A DNA stretch of 64,000 bases from Tetrapyrgos nigripes (GCA_013368315.1 JAACJM010000040.1:124001-188000), one strand, 5' to 3'. Shown: positions 45,201 through 54,479, counted from the stretch's first letter. Numbers and translations are program-made. Notes: generated from the letters alone by a model not told the origin.

Positions 45201-46709
45201 TAATCGAAGATCTAGATGCTCTGAATTAGCAACAGTTAAAGTTATGGCAGGCGTAGTATGAACGTTAAAAAGTAAGTTAAGATACGGTGTACAGTGTATA
45301 GTAGCACCAGAATCAATGATATGCGTATGATCTTGGTCAGAGATCGTGGTAAAAGCAGGTAGGGAAATATGATGACTCACTGGAGTCTCTGAGTCTTCCA
45401 TCTCAACGTCGCCTGAAGAAATTGACTGTACCCAGTCTGATTGCGAAGTTGACGTAGTCGCAATTTGAGAAGAAGAAGACGCAGGCATGGAGATGGCAAC
45501 TGATGCATTCTCCTTGGTCTTGCCTTTGTTGGATTGTTTAGTAATCCCTTTCTTCTTCATAGCTTCTTTGGACTTTTCAGTCCACGGTTCTGGGCACGTC
45601 AGGGTCGTATGACCCATCTTGTTGCAGTTGAAGCATTTCCGATCCTTTTTGACATCAGAAGGCTTCTGGAACGGCGCTGTGGCGTTAGCGCGTTCCCCTT
45701 TTGACTTGTCCGATCGTTGAGCACCGCCTTGACTAGTGCTACCGGACTTCTTGTCAGACTTCTTCGAAGGATACGTTCGAGCATTGCTCAAACGATAGTT
45801 AGTGAATTCCTTCTTTAGCCGCGCAATGAGGTCAACGGCTCTGTATACGGGTTTCTCCCCTTCAGCTGCAGTAGTGGCATCCCATGTAGCTGCAGCTGCA
45901 TCCACAGTTGCTTCGTAAGAACTGCGAACAAAGTGATAGTGTGGAGGAATAATCCCCACTAGAGCTGAGTAAAAAACTTGATCTGAGACATCTATGTCTC
46001 TCTTCTTGATAGAAGCCCACAGATCCTGAGCTTCATCGAGGAGCTTATCAAACTCCCAGACTGGTTTACGTAAGTTGAAGAGTTTCCACAGCTCGTTAGA
46101 CTCTTGAACTGTGGATGAAGGGTCGAAGCGTTGTTTGAGCTTCTTGATAAGCTCTATCGCATCCGACTCTTCGATGTAGTGGATCATGATTTTATCATCA
46201 ATCTTGCCTGTAATAGCGTTAAAACAGGCTAGTTTGACAGTATTACCAGGATGTAACCCGGAACTTTTAAAGTGTTGGTGACGAATCACCCGTATAGCGT
46301 TATTAACGCGGAAGTACCACATTTTCCAATTCTCACTGCCAGTAAGAACTGTCAGGGAATCAAAAGCTTTGTTGATGTCGCTGAGCGGCATCACGTAGTT
46401 GGGGTTTGTGTTTTCGGGCACAGATAATGCGACCGACGAAGTAGAGGTAGATGGAGGAGATGATGGTGAAGTAGGGGCAGTATCCCGGACATCAGTCCTA
46501 GTATGTTCGCCAGCTTCAGACATAATGGGATCAAGTGGGAATGGAAGAGGGTTTTGGAAGAGAGGATTAAGTGGTTGTGCTTGCGAAGTGGATGATACGG
46601 GCGGAGTAGGAGTTTGGGTACCAGAGGGGTGTGCACTAGAGTGGCGACTGGTAGTAGGAAGTGGGATATCTGGGGCTGATCCTTGAGATCGAGTTTGTCG
46701 ACTAGTCAT
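42243..46709 (-). CDS. Copia gag-pol polyprotein
   Basis: Single 1,488-residue frame. In order: gag region; CCHC zinc knuckle C-F-N-C-N-K-M-G-H-T-T-L-T-C (about residue 356); aspartic protease D-S-G-A-T (about 462); integrase HHCC (H-K-Q-I-G-H ... C-E-D-C), then the D,D-35-E core F-H-I-D-I-F-G-P (about 658), Q-S-D-N-D (about 721) and PQQNGVAEN (about 757); reverse transcriptase with Q-I-D-I-K-S-A-Y-L-Y-G and the H-V-D-D active site (about 1166); RNase H with A-D-S-D-G-M and S-V-T-E-A-E. Integrase before reverse transcriptase defines Ty1/copia. No frameshift between gag and pol. Every catalytic residue I can check is present, so the element could be mobile. Confidence 0.96.
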   Translation of the reverse strand: MTSRQTRSQGSAPDIPLPTTSRHSSAHPSGTQTPTPPVSSTSQAQPLNPLFQNPLPFPLDPIMSEAGEHTRTDVRDTAPTSPSSPPSTSTSSVALSVPENTNPNYVMPLSDINKAFDSLTVLTGSENWKMWYFRVNNAIRVIRHQHFKSSGLHPGNTVKLACFNAITGKIDDKIMIHYIEESDAIELIKKLKQRFDPSSTVQESNELWKLFNLRKPVWEFDKLLDEAQDLWASIKKRDIDVSDQVFYSALVGIIPPHYHFVRSSYEATVDAAAATWDATTAAEGEKPVYRAVDLIARLKKEFTNYRLSNARTYPSKKSDKKSGSTSQGGAQRSDKSKGERANATAPFQKPSDVKKDRKCFNCNKMGHTTLTCPEPWTEKSKEAMKKKGITKQSNKGKTKENASVAISMPASSSSQIATTSTSQSDWVQSISSGDVEMEDSETPVSHHISLPAFTTISDQDHTHIIDSGATIHCTPYLNLLFNVHTTPAITLTVANSEHLDLRLAGDMRVEIRKDNSESSSITLKNVYYNSKLPFTLISISQKADYTFTFHDHLCTIRNDKDNFIGVIHESAKLYSITTKKLSDNVATLSLYELHKQIGHMSYTNLKTLLKTDKSIITTIIDDWTETQCEDCIINNIHRLSVPKQRTSELAENFGDHFHIDIFGPLRTASIEGYKYWLTIVDDCTRWLILSPLKTKDEAYTQWVTFTTELFTQYGIKVKILQSDNDTIFTSGAFKNYLKAQGTIARYTVHDTPQQNGVAENIHQHIMNGIRVNLHTGKLPNRLWWHAGLYTMYILNRSPKTALKMQTPYFKRYGVNANLDNLHSFGTPCIVYDEARTSKLTPKGKRGVWLGFDDHSKGHYVYFGTKVNVERNLQFLMSKSQVEGELQNKNQEPLETTEENTTETPTSQEHEPEPMDVDEDETKQPDGPRRSKRIQEARGLLYDEVEQNIAFFLTEFNVYYADNVGDPISFKDVLNHPQRNAWFDSMKAEIESLESLGTWEYIKPPADANIIGSRFVYKTKYELGKQTKLKSRLVAQGFSQQEGIDYYANDIFAPVARMSSTRFILALAASLDYETTQIDIKSAYLYGNVTDEETLYLRPPPGNLLPNLPEGYVLKLRKTLYGLKQAGRRWYEKLCNILIKLLGLKKSTYDNAVFYRYHENKLILILSCHVDDITLCTINKATAQAFVTALSGHVQVTDGGEIHWILGMEIQRDRNNHTIKLRQKHYIENILKRYNFDQLHSRRTPMLPGQNLSPRPGSEPQRDAAAIKHYMSLVGGLRYVADCTRPDIAYCTGQLARYLNDPGEEHYAAAKQCYLYLKGTCDYWLNLGSPTITSTYGFADSDGMSTYGNKPIMGYAFKFAESLISWSSKRGTLVTLSVTEAELCALAHASQEAIYLKGFIEEILNAEQEPVLINSDSASTLAIIRAPEEQHTQRTKHFNIRKNFLTDRIHQRYIRVKHVSTNDQLADILTKALSADKIKRFSRLLGISA

Positions 46710-46787
46710 ATACTAGTCCAAGAACAGAGTACGAGTAGAGAGTAAAGCAGAGTAGAACAAGTGTTTATCGGAGTTATAGCAAGCTAG

Positions 46788-46802
46788 GCGGGGCCCATAA
46801 CC
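46788..46802 (-). other. Primer-binding site, initiator-tRNA anticodon type
   Basis: Directly next to the 5' LTR the minus-strand sequence is GGTTATGGGCCCCGC. Its first 12 bases are complementary to the anticodon stem-loop of eukaryotic initiator tRNA-Met (GGGCCCAUAACC), not to the tRNA 3' end. This is the 'half-tRNA' priming arrangement known from Drosophila copia and Ty5. Confidence 0.75.
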
Positions 46803-47038
46803 TATTAGACTTAGGTTATCTTAGCGAATAGTCTTAGTGAGAGTCACAAAGTGGGGGGTAAGAGCGTGCGAACGTATCTCGCTTGACTCTCAAGTATATA
46901 TCATTAATCAGAGTAGTATAATAATATAAATAGTCTAAGTATATCCGTATGATCATTTGACTGTATGTCCGCAGTACCTGATTGATTGCCGTATGCATAG
47001 TAGCTTAGTAATATGATCATTATCATTTAATTCCAACA
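46803..47038 (-). repeat. 5' LTR of the copia element
   Basis: 236 bp, identical by eye to 42000-42235. Followed by TCATC at 47039-47043. In the disrupted host gene the LTR supplies the last four codons and a new stop. Confidence 0.95.
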
Positions 47039-48078
47039 TCATCCATAGCTGGATTATTCCTCATCCAATCCAATATCACCCATTCTTTTAGCTCTTCAAC
47101 CTCTCCAGCCTCTACCAGAATTTTCGATTTTTTGAGCTGCGGTTGCCCGTCAAACTTGGAAGACTGAGGCTGAGGTGGCGGTAGTGGTGTTGGAACATTT
47201 TCTGCTTTCCGTTTCTTGTGTGTCTGGGTACAGATTGGACGACCCAATGCAGTCTGTGGTGATGGTGACGGCGGTGGTGGTGTTGTTGAAGCACGACTCC
47301 TTGGAATAGAGGCCTTACCTCTTTCAAGAAGGTGGTTCAGATTCAGGTTGGCAGGCACTGTCTGTCGCTGCCCATGGCTCCCCTTGGAACTCCGAGTCGC
47401 TTGGCAGTTGGCCTGCTCACGCACTCGCTTCTGCATGTCCTTCTGAACCTTTTCGATCTGCAATCTTCGTAATCTGTTAGCCTCCTTCGTTTGCAGTTGA
47501 AGTGTTTGTTCTTTCGACTCCTTTAACAACTCATTCCTCTTGGCTCGCATTTTCACCTGGTGCTGATCACAGGTACCAATCTCAACCCTTTCCATGTCGA
47601 CATCAACGTCCATGGCCACATCTTTTTCAACGTCGACGTCTTCACCGGCATACACATGCGACCATCTCAAACTCGATGGAGGATGTTTTGGTTTTAGTTG
47701 TGGATGAGGGTCATGCTTGGATCTCAACTGCATGCGCGGTGAGACTTTTCCAAAGACGTTGGGCGCTAGGAGTATGATAGGCTGGATATGGGTGACGTTG
47801 GTCATCGTCGCTGTACGCCTTTGACGGTGTCGGTTACGGCCTTTCCCCTTGTCTTTGTCTTTGTGGCGAGCTTGTTTTCGTGGCACTGGTACGGGCGCTG
47901 TGGGCCGATCCAATGCCACTAACGCATCGAAGATTTCTTTGGGTATAGTTCGGTAATTGCCCACAGTTCCGACGACGACGAATTGGTTGTGTTTTTTGAT
48001 TTCAGAAGTGGATACTGGCGCATCGAGTTTGGATGATGACCATGGGGAGCGGAACATGATGGTGATAGTAAATGGCAA
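47023..48078 (-). pseudogene. Basic coiled-coil protein gene truncated by the retrotransposon
   Basis: Single exon, 351 codons up to a stop created inside the LTR (the final V-G-I-K and TGA are LTR sequence; host coding ends at the TCATC duplication, 47039-47043). The protein has an N-terminal segment (HNQFVVVGTVGNYRTIPKEI), basic tracts (RHKDKDKGKGRNRHRQRR), an alternating V-D acidic stretch, a Gln/Lys/Arg helical region likely to coil (NRLRRLQIEKVQKDMQKRVR) and a Pro/Ser linker. The original C-terminus of about 44 residues is stranded at 41865-41999. Family not recognised. Losing only the basic tail might leave a partly functional protein. Confidence 0.75.
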
Positions 48079-48865
48079 AGAGAGGGAAGGTTCTGGATGT
48101 CACGAACAAGGGACAATGGGACACTGGTCAAAACGCGACGCATCACGACATCACGTTTTTGTTGAACAATGGTAACAATGACCGTTTAATGAAAAATGGG
48201 AGACAATGGGCTCCAAATTTGCCTGCCAGAAATGCGCATGTCGTTTCATAACAGCCGCTCCTGCGTACTGGTGAGAGTTCTGAAAGATATGAAGCAGCCA
48301 CCATGCCCGAAGTATAGCGTCTGCGTTTGGCTCCTCCATTTCGTTCACTTAGGAGCAGGTCGATGGCATTGATTACTTCTGGCCTACGTAGAGACTCTGG
48401 TGAAGGTTAGAAAATGGACATCTTTCGAGACAACGTCAGTCAGAAGCGGCTTTCTTGGTCTCAGCTCATTTTAACCCTTCTGATTAGGCGAATCTACTTA
48501 TCGCCCGACTGAAATCGTTTGATCCTGCTGCTGGAGTAACAGTAACTCTAGAAAATGCGTTATCAGTCGACGTCGTAACAATGTATATGTTCACTACTCG
48601 CCGCTCATTCGACCTACTCAACCATCCTGATCTGGATAATTCTTCCATAGAACCAAGCTTTCTCAATGTTTGGCTGGGGAAGTACATCCCGCCTTCTTCC
48701 TCTCCGATTTTTGGACGATGTTTTAACGTTCGCATGTGTAGCATGTCTTGCAATTCATATTCTGTCGGTCTGTGCAGACAAACACCCATAAAACACCCAT
48801 ATTATATGCATAATAAGCTACTGTACATCTTCAATCAAAAAGAGAAATCACCGATAATGTTCTTG
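48079..48865. other. Spacer with an unresolved coding-like stretch
   Basis: On the forward strand about 48480-48790 is open and reads protein-like: LIARLKSFDPAAG, MFTTRRSFDLLNHPDLDNSS, FLNVWLGKYIPPSSSP. A splice acceptor (TTCTGATTAG) lies just before it, at 48478-48487. No convincing upstream exon with an ATG was found, and the opposite strand is also open. It may be the last exon of a decayed gene. The F-x-x-x-W-L-G pattern faintly recalls chalcone-isomerase-like proteins, but this is weak. Confidence 0.3.
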
Positions 48866-50602
48866 TTACCCTTGCTTCGCTACGATACTGTCCTCATCCA
48901 ACAGCCTCAGATTGACTCCACTCGCTTTAACACAATCCAGTCTCTTCCAAATCTGCTTATCCACACGCCTTCCGACAACTTGAATATCAACAACCGCTAA
49001 CTGTTCCAATCCAGCCAACCCGTAATCTCTCACAGTCCCAGGCAACCAGCGAGATCTAACCATATCAACAAAAGATGCGTCGTCGAAAGATGATCCCTGG
49101 ACCTTCAACGTAAGCCTTTGTAGCTTTGGGACAATGATACTGTCGCTAGAAGAAATGGAACTGGCGAAAGGATCAGGGGTCTCGGGGACGCAAAGGGCTC
49201 GAAGGAAATCTGTGGTGATGATGGGCATAGGGGATGGACAGGGACGTGTTGAACAATCTGCTACATCAGATGTAGCAATAGTAGGCTTAGGAGTGGGCGC
49301 CATTGGCTCTCGGATGACGAGGTCAGCAAGGGAAGGAGTTTGTCTGAGGAGGAGTAGGACTTGCTCGGCCGTGAAAGTGACGTTATCGAAAATGAGTGTT
49401 GCGAGTGGACAGCCGGATCTACGCAGCAGGTCTGAAAGTTTGGAAATGAGTGCTAGGGGAGGGGTTGTCATTCCTCTGTCATGTAAGGTGCTTTCGAAGA
49501 CGAATTCCAACGTATGCAATGTGGGCAATGTAAGGAAGGATAACAGGTCCCGAAGGACGCCGTAGTTGGGATCGTGCCGAGGCTGCAATGCTTGTCGAGT
49601 TGAATTAGAGAAACCTTTGAAGGAGATCGTAAAATGTCGGAGAGTGCTGATGTTCTGAGGTTTAATACCATGACGGAAGGGGTTTGGATAGTCATCGGCG
49701 TTGTGGATCCGTAGGTTTACGAGGCTATTACATCTTCCTTCTCCGCTGAAGACTGCAAGACACGTACGCTGGAAGACTTCCAGATCGGCTATCTGACCCC
49801 ATGGAACAGCCGATACAACCTGGTCTGGAATGTTTAGAAGCGAAAGGTTGCGAAGTTTAGGGCTGGATTGGAGAAAGGAAGATATGATTGGAAGATGACT
49901 ACCACGACACTGGATGATTTCTAGCGTTTCCAGAGATGGCAGCTGGTCGACGGTGGGTATCGCCGTGTTGTCTAACAAAGAAACCTTCAGGCTCCTCCAT
50001 CGGCGTGAGTGCAAATACAACTCCTTTACTTGGGGATCGCCCGAGTGATCTTGACCGTGAGCGAGCAGAGACACTTTTAAAGGGAAGGAATTCGAACGGG
50101 AGAGATAGTGTTTGAATGCGTTAGCCCGGTCAGCTATTACATTGTTGGTGCAACTGGATGGGACGAGCAAGGCGAGAGTCACAAATGCCCATAGACGTGT
50201 GGTTGTCAGAGCCAGAGACCACCAGCGTTTGCAAACACGCATGAAGTTCAGGGGCTCAACTCGGAACACCTGTCCATCAAGTGCGCTTTCCTTTGATGTC
50301 AAAAGCCATTGGAAGACCTCGACCAATAGTTCGTTAGGGAGTCGTCGTATGGGTGCGAGTAAGGATTGTGCTCTCCGCATATGTGCCTTGAGAGTATTGC
50401 ATCGCTTGGCCAATAATGCAATTCGCAATTGGCAAGCTTTGAACTCATCCTCTGAGCTTCGAAGCAAATCATGGATCCGTTTGTTTTCAGACGATGAAGA
50501 AGCAGTCATGGAGCGAAGACGTTCGTCAAGGTCTGCGATGAAGTGTGCAGGCGTCGCATCTGAGTCTGGTTCTATACGAATAGAGCATTTTTGACAAAGC
50601 AT
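48866..50602 (-). CDS. F-box protein with N-terminal coiled coil
   Basis: Single exon, 578 residues. The N-terminal ~75 residues form a charged helix (DLDERLRSMTASSSSENKRI; LRIALLAKRCNTLKAHMRRA), followed by the F-box I-R-R-L-P-N-E-L-L-V-E-V-F-Q-W and F-M-R-V-C-K-R-W-W-S-L-A with T-T-R-L-W. Then comes a leucine-rich-repeat-like body (LPSLETLEIIQCRGSHLP; LVNLRIHNADDYPNPF; LPTLHTLEFVFESTLHD). This coiled-coil plus F-box layout is common in Agaricomycetes and marks SCF adaptor proteins of unknown target. The start is the first ATG of a C-Q-K-C-S-containing N-terminus. Confidence 0.87.
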   Translation of the reverse strand: MLCQKCSIRIEPDSDATPAHFIADLDERLRSMTASSSSENKRIHDLLRSSEDEFKACQLRIALLAKRCNTLKAHMRRAQSLLAPIRRLPNELLVEVFQWLLTSKESALDGQVFRVEPLNFMRVCKRWWSLALTTTRLWAFVTLALLVPSSCTNNVIADRANAFKHYLSRSNSFPLKVSLLAHGQDHSGDPQVKELYLHSRRWRSLKVSLLDNTAIPTVDQLPSLETLEIIQCRGSHLPIISSFLQSSPKLRNLSLLNIPDQVVSAVPWGQIADLEVFQRTCLAVFSGEGRCNSLVNLRIHNADDYPNPFRHGIKPQNISTLRHFTISFKGFSNSTRQALQPRHDPNYGVLRDLLSFLTLPTLHTLEFVFESTLHDRGMTTPPLALISKLSDLLRRSGCPLATLIFDNVTFTAEQVLLLLRQTPSLADLVIREPMAPTPKPTIATSDVADCSTRPCPSPMPIITTDFLRALCVPETPDPFASSISSSDSIIVPKLQRLTLKVQGSSFDDASFVDMVRSRWLPGTVRDYGLAGLEQLAVVDIQVVGRRVDKQIWKRLDCVKASGVNLRLLDEDSIVAKQG

Positions 50603-51246
50603 TGTTCCCTCTAGATAATCTAGGCGATATCAGTTAGGATGTCTATGAACACCTCCAAGATGGCTCTTACCAAGTCGTGGTTTGAGAAAAGCCTAGCAGC
50701 TGCTAACTTGAACTAGCTTCGTTTATTAGTCACTCTCACGCGGACTTGTCTCCCATTGCCAACTTCACGCTTCTTTCAGTCAGATTTTGCCCTTGGTTGC
50801 GTTTTGAGGATTTTGAACCGTTGGGCAGGTCGATGAGGCGGCAGGTATGCAAAATAATTTTGGCTAACCATCAAGAATGCAATTCAGGATGCTGTTTTGG
50901 CTGGAGATAGCCCGAAGACGACATTCTCAAAGTCTTCCTGGGCACGGCGAAAGGATTCACCGTCTCAACTACACCTTCTTGAAGGCTTCTTCCGACCTAG
51001 CTCTATTTCGGTTTCTCAGAGTTTCAGCTATATCATAGTCCGATAATCGCAACGAAAACATTATCACTCCTTGGCGAAACCATACCGACATTCCTCCGTT
51101 GGATATAGTGCAAGTTCAATAGAGGCTCGTTCGTCATGACCTACTGCCCGAGATACAGGCAATTTCTCGGTTGCACTACAACAAGTGTATAAAGAATCAA
51201 GAGATGTCACTCGTCTGCGCTCAATCACTGTCGTTCAACGTTCAAC
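50603..51246. other. Divergent promoter region
   Basis: Between the F-box gene (reverse) and the CBM1 gene (forward). A TATAAA at 51188-51193 lies about 55 bp before the CBM1-gene ATG. No gene seen. Confidence 0.5.
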
Positions 51247-52237
51247 ATGCGTGCCCGTACAGCAAATTCTTTGCTCTTCCTTTCCGCAGGTATCACTTCT
51301 GCTTTGGCGCAAGGGACAGCTTCACAGTGGGGTCAGGTGAGTATTCTCTTGGAAAAGCATGGATTTGACCATTTGACCAATCTTTCTGTTGTAGTGCGGC
51401 GGAATAGGATGGACGGGACCAACTGTTTGTCCTGCTGGATGGGGCTGTAGTGTCGTCAATCCTTACTACTCTCAATGTCTTCAAGGCGCTGCTTCTGCTC
51501 CTGCTACCACCTCTGCCCCTGCTACCACCTCTGCCCCGACTGGCTCATCTGGAGGAGGGGGAGGTCCAAGTCAGACTTCCACTGCTTCTTCAGGAACTAC
51601 TACCCTAGTTCCAGGCAACTCGTTCATTCGAGCTGCTGTACGTGTTATTTACTATCTAATTCTTTACTTGCATACTTAAACCATCACCTCATTCGTGTAG
51701 GAAGACCCCAACTTCCACAAGTATCTCCAGTCAGAGGTACTCGGTACAGCATCCGACGCAGTCCTCGGAGATCCAAGCGCTGCTGCTCAATTTGTCATTA
51801 CTAATGGTCAGCTCGTCCAGCAACTACCAACACCGCTCTACGCCATCGTAGAACCCCGTGCCAACTCTACTGTCATGAAGCTTAAAGTAACTTGGTCCAC
51901 GACGCTTGCTTCCTCTGGGACGTTTTCATGGTCGGGAGATACTGTGCTCTGGGATAATCCAAGCGTCCCGAGACAGCAGAATAACGTGAGTTGTTGCACT
52001 TGCTCTAATTGAGACGAAGCTACTAATGGTTGTCTTTTTTTGCTTAGGCCTGGTTGGTTTGCCCGGACGCTAACGGAAACAGAGATCTCTATGTGAACTT
52101 GGGAGCCTATGCTTACAACGTATGTTCATATTACAACGCACTCAAAAGCCGCTTAGTGACTTATATTCTCTCAGACGCCTGCTGGTTGCGCTGACGAAAC
52201 CATTCACGCTTACACCGGCTCAACTGCGACGCCTTAA
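51247..52237 (+). CDS. Secreted CBM1 protein with unassigned C-terminal domain
   Basis: Exon 1 is 51247-51336 and exon 2 starts at 51395; at least three later introns. The signal peptide [20 protein letters not shown] is followed at once by a fungal cellulose-binding module, CBM1: [20 protein letters not shown] and Y-Y-S-Q-C-L, with all four cysteines and the binding aromatic residues. A Ser/Thr/Pro/Gly linker ([20 protein letters not shown]) separates it from a ~170-residue domain containing [20 protein letters not shown], a [14 protein letters not shown] strand pair and a C-terminal C-P-D...G-C-A-D pair. I do not recognise that domain as a named hydrolase. The protein likely acts on cellulose surfaces outside the cell. 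The stop is at 52235-52237. Confidence 0.88.
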
Positions 52238-52433
52238 GGTAAACAGCCAAGGGATTCAAGAGCAGTAGTACCACTATGTCATTCGAGAAGACTTCAGTCA
52301 ACAACGTTTTATTGCACATCGCACATATTTTAAAAACTACATAAAATCAAATTTCCGTTCTAGATTGTGACGCAGCTCTTCTCGCCTAGGAAACCAAACC
52401 TATGCCTACCGAGAATGAGCAAATATCTTTCGC

Positions 52434-54335
52434 TCAATTCAGTCGGCGGCGCAGAACTTGGCAAGAGCGTGCTCGAAGCCACTCTTCAATTTTTCGACCT
52501 CTGTCTTCCACGGTACTCGAGGTCCAGTCAAGGAGATCCAGTTTCTGATAGCCAACTGTGTTGGAGATCCTCGACGGAATCATTGCTGAGCAAAAATATT
52601 CTTGATACAGGTTAAACAGATAAAGTTCAGTGAACCCCTGTGGTATGACTTGTCCCTGGAAGATGTCGAGGTGGGTACGATGTATGATAGGGATGGTGGG
52701 CATGTCAGAGGAAGAGATATCCGTCAATGAGACGCATCCAAAACCCAATGGGACGCCATGTTTGGCTGAGAATTGCTTGTACTGGTGGTGTGTTTTCCTC
52801 ATCCAGCCCTCGTCGTGAAACATAACGTCTTCAGCTAGCAAAAGCATATAATGGCATCCATCTTCCCAAGCCTTTCTCGCACAATCCCTCCAGAGTGAAC
52901 AAAGGGGAGTGTTGGAGTCGTCTCTGACTAGAGTGACAACATCGAGTATTTCACCGTCATTGAGGGCGTCACGAGCTTTGTTATATGTGCCTTCGAGATA
53001 CAGTGCTTCATCGTCACGATCAAGCACCAGATACACCTTGACGCGAAAACGAGTACCACCGAGAGAATGTGTATCCCGCCAGGTAGTCTCCCCCAACGAC
53101 TGAGCAAGCTGCCTCAAATTCGAAAGACAGGTTTCGACGCCAAGCCCACGAGAGGAAACGGGCAAAAGTATGGCGAAAACAATGTTCTTCTCCAAGGCCA
53201 TGTCAACCAAATCACTGCTCATCCACTTCATCAGAATGGATCGTTTCTGCTCCTCGTCTTTGCAGGCTCCTAAAATACGCTGCATCTCTTCTTCAACCCA
53301 GATACCAGTACGTCGCATGCCTTCCTCTAGAGAAGTCTTCGGTATCCAGCCCAATTCAGAAGACGATTTGTCGTTGTTGGAGTTCCGAGAGGCTACACCG
53401 ACAGGTTTGGTCAAGTCAAAGATGAATGGTACGCTGCTGGGGTCCACACCTGCATGGCGAAGGGCGATATCGGCCAATTCCTTGATACTGACCGAGTGGT
53501 CAGATCCAATGTTGAAAGGACCCTTTTCACCGGACTGCAACGATTGCACTACACCCTCCACCGCATCATCGATGTAGAGAAAACTGCGACGTTGGTCTCC
53601 GGTGCCCCAAATCTCGAATGGGACGGACGAATCACCCAGAAACTTCCACGCGTACGCCTTACGCAGCATAGCCGCCGGAGCTTTCTCCCGACCATTATGC
53701 CAAGCGCCGTTGGGACCGAAAACGTTGTGGAAGCGAACGATATGGATGTTCATTCTGGAAGGTAGATTGTGCAGGAGAGCTTCGGAGTTGAGTTTCTCCA
53801 GACCATAAAGACCTTGAGGGTCGGGCGGAAAAGTGATGTCGCTTTCGCGAAGTGAGACATCCGATGTGGAGTCACTTTGGAGGTTATTCGGGTATGCACA
53901 TGCAGACGACGCGTAGAGGAAGTCCTTCATACCAGCTTCTACACATGCCTCCAAGAGGTTCATTGTGATGGTGTGATTCTCCTTGTAGATGACAAAATCG
54001 TTTTCATCGCGGATGCAACCCATGCCTCCCATATTCGCAGCAGTATGGATAACAACATCAATGTCCCGGACGACTTTCCGACAAAAAGCCTCGTCGCAGA
54101 GATTGCCGAGCATGAATTCGTGCTCGGGCAAGCGAGAATGAGCGGACTCGGAAAGGTCGGCCACGCGTATAGAACCGACTTTCATCACAGAAAGTCGCGC
54201 AACGATGTGAGAGCCCTGTAGAACACGTAAATGTGTCTTGGGCAAATAGACAAAAAGGTCTGTACTCAAACTCACGATGAAACCGTATCCACCGGTGATG
54301 AGAATTCTGGGCCTTGACTCTTGCTTCAACGACAT
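52434..54335 (-). CDS. GDP-mannose-epimerase-like/glycosyltransferase fusion, truncated copy
   Basis: Exon 1 encodes MSLKQESRPRILITGGYGFI; a 60-nt frame-preserving intron (GTGAGT...CTACAG) is removed to give G-G-Y-G-F-I-G-S-H-I-V-A-R-L, the extended-SDR NAD motif. About 613 residues after splicing. Residues to ~330 match GDP-mannose 3,5-epimerase blocks: SSACAYP, YGLEK catalytic pair, RFHNVFGPNGAW, REKAPAAMLRKA, FNIGSD and ELGWIPKTSLEEGMR. A second domain (FAILLPVSSRGLGVETCLSN ... HYMLLLAEDV) looks like a GT-A glycosyltransferase. The protein stops where the paralogue at 57458-60563 enters its GT2 domain (R-R-R-L-N-stop), so the third domain is lost. The epimerase site is better conserved here than in the paralogue. 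Confidence 0.85.
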   Translation of the reverse strand: MSLKQESRPRILITGGYGFIVSLSTDLFVYLPKTHLRVLQGSHIVARLSVMKVGSIRVADLSESAHSRLPEHEFMLGNLCDEAFCRKVVRDIDVVIHTAANMGGMGCIRDENDFVIYKENHTITMNLLEACVEAGMKDFLYASSACAYPNNLQSDSTSDVSLRESDITFPPDPQGLYGLEKLNSEALLHNLPSRMNIHIVRFHNVFGPNGAWHNGREKAPAAMLRKAYAWKFLGDSSVPFEIWGTGDQRRSFLYIDDAVEGVVQSLQSGEKGPFNIGSDHSVSIKELADIALRHAGVDPSSVPFIFDLTKPVGVASRNSNNDKSSSELGWIPKTSLEEGMRRTGIWVEEEMQRILGACKDEEQKRSILMKWMSSDLVDMALEKNIVFAILLPVSSRGLGVETCLSNLRQLAQSLGETTWRDTHSLGGTRFRVKVYLVLDRDDEALYLEGTYNKARDALNDGEILDVVTLVRDDSNTPLCSLWRDCARKAWEDGCHYMLLLAEDVMFHDEGWMRKTHHQYKQFSAKHGVPLGFGCVSLTDISSSDMPTIPIIHRTHLDIFQGQVIPQGFTELYLFNLYQEYFCSAMIPSRISNTVGYQKLDLLDWTSSTVEDRGRKIEEWLRARSCQVLRRRLN

Positions 54336-54479
54336 GGTTTCGGATAGCCAAGTAGTAGTATTAAGTAGGTCACTCGTATGCTGGGCATTATCAAATTATT
54401 ACAGCCATGATGTAAGCCAGTAAGAGCAAATAGCGTCGAAGACGACAGAATCCGATGCACCAAAGACCACCAAATCCCC

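Larger units (their letters stand above)
42000..47038 (-). mobile_element. Ty1/copia LTR retrotransposon, structurally complete
   Basis: 5,039-bp element on the reverse strand with two 236-bp LTRs that read identically (42000-42235 and 46803-47038). It is flanked by a 5-bp target duplication TCATC (41995-41999 and 47039-47043). One uninterrupted gag-pol frame lies inside. A primer-binding site touches the 5' LTR (46802-46788) and a purine tract (GAAGGGGAG) touches the 3' LTR (near 42236-42244). LTRs start TGTTGG and end CTAATA, so the usual terminal CA is TA. Identical LTRs and an intact frame imply a very recent insertion. Confidence 0.96.
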
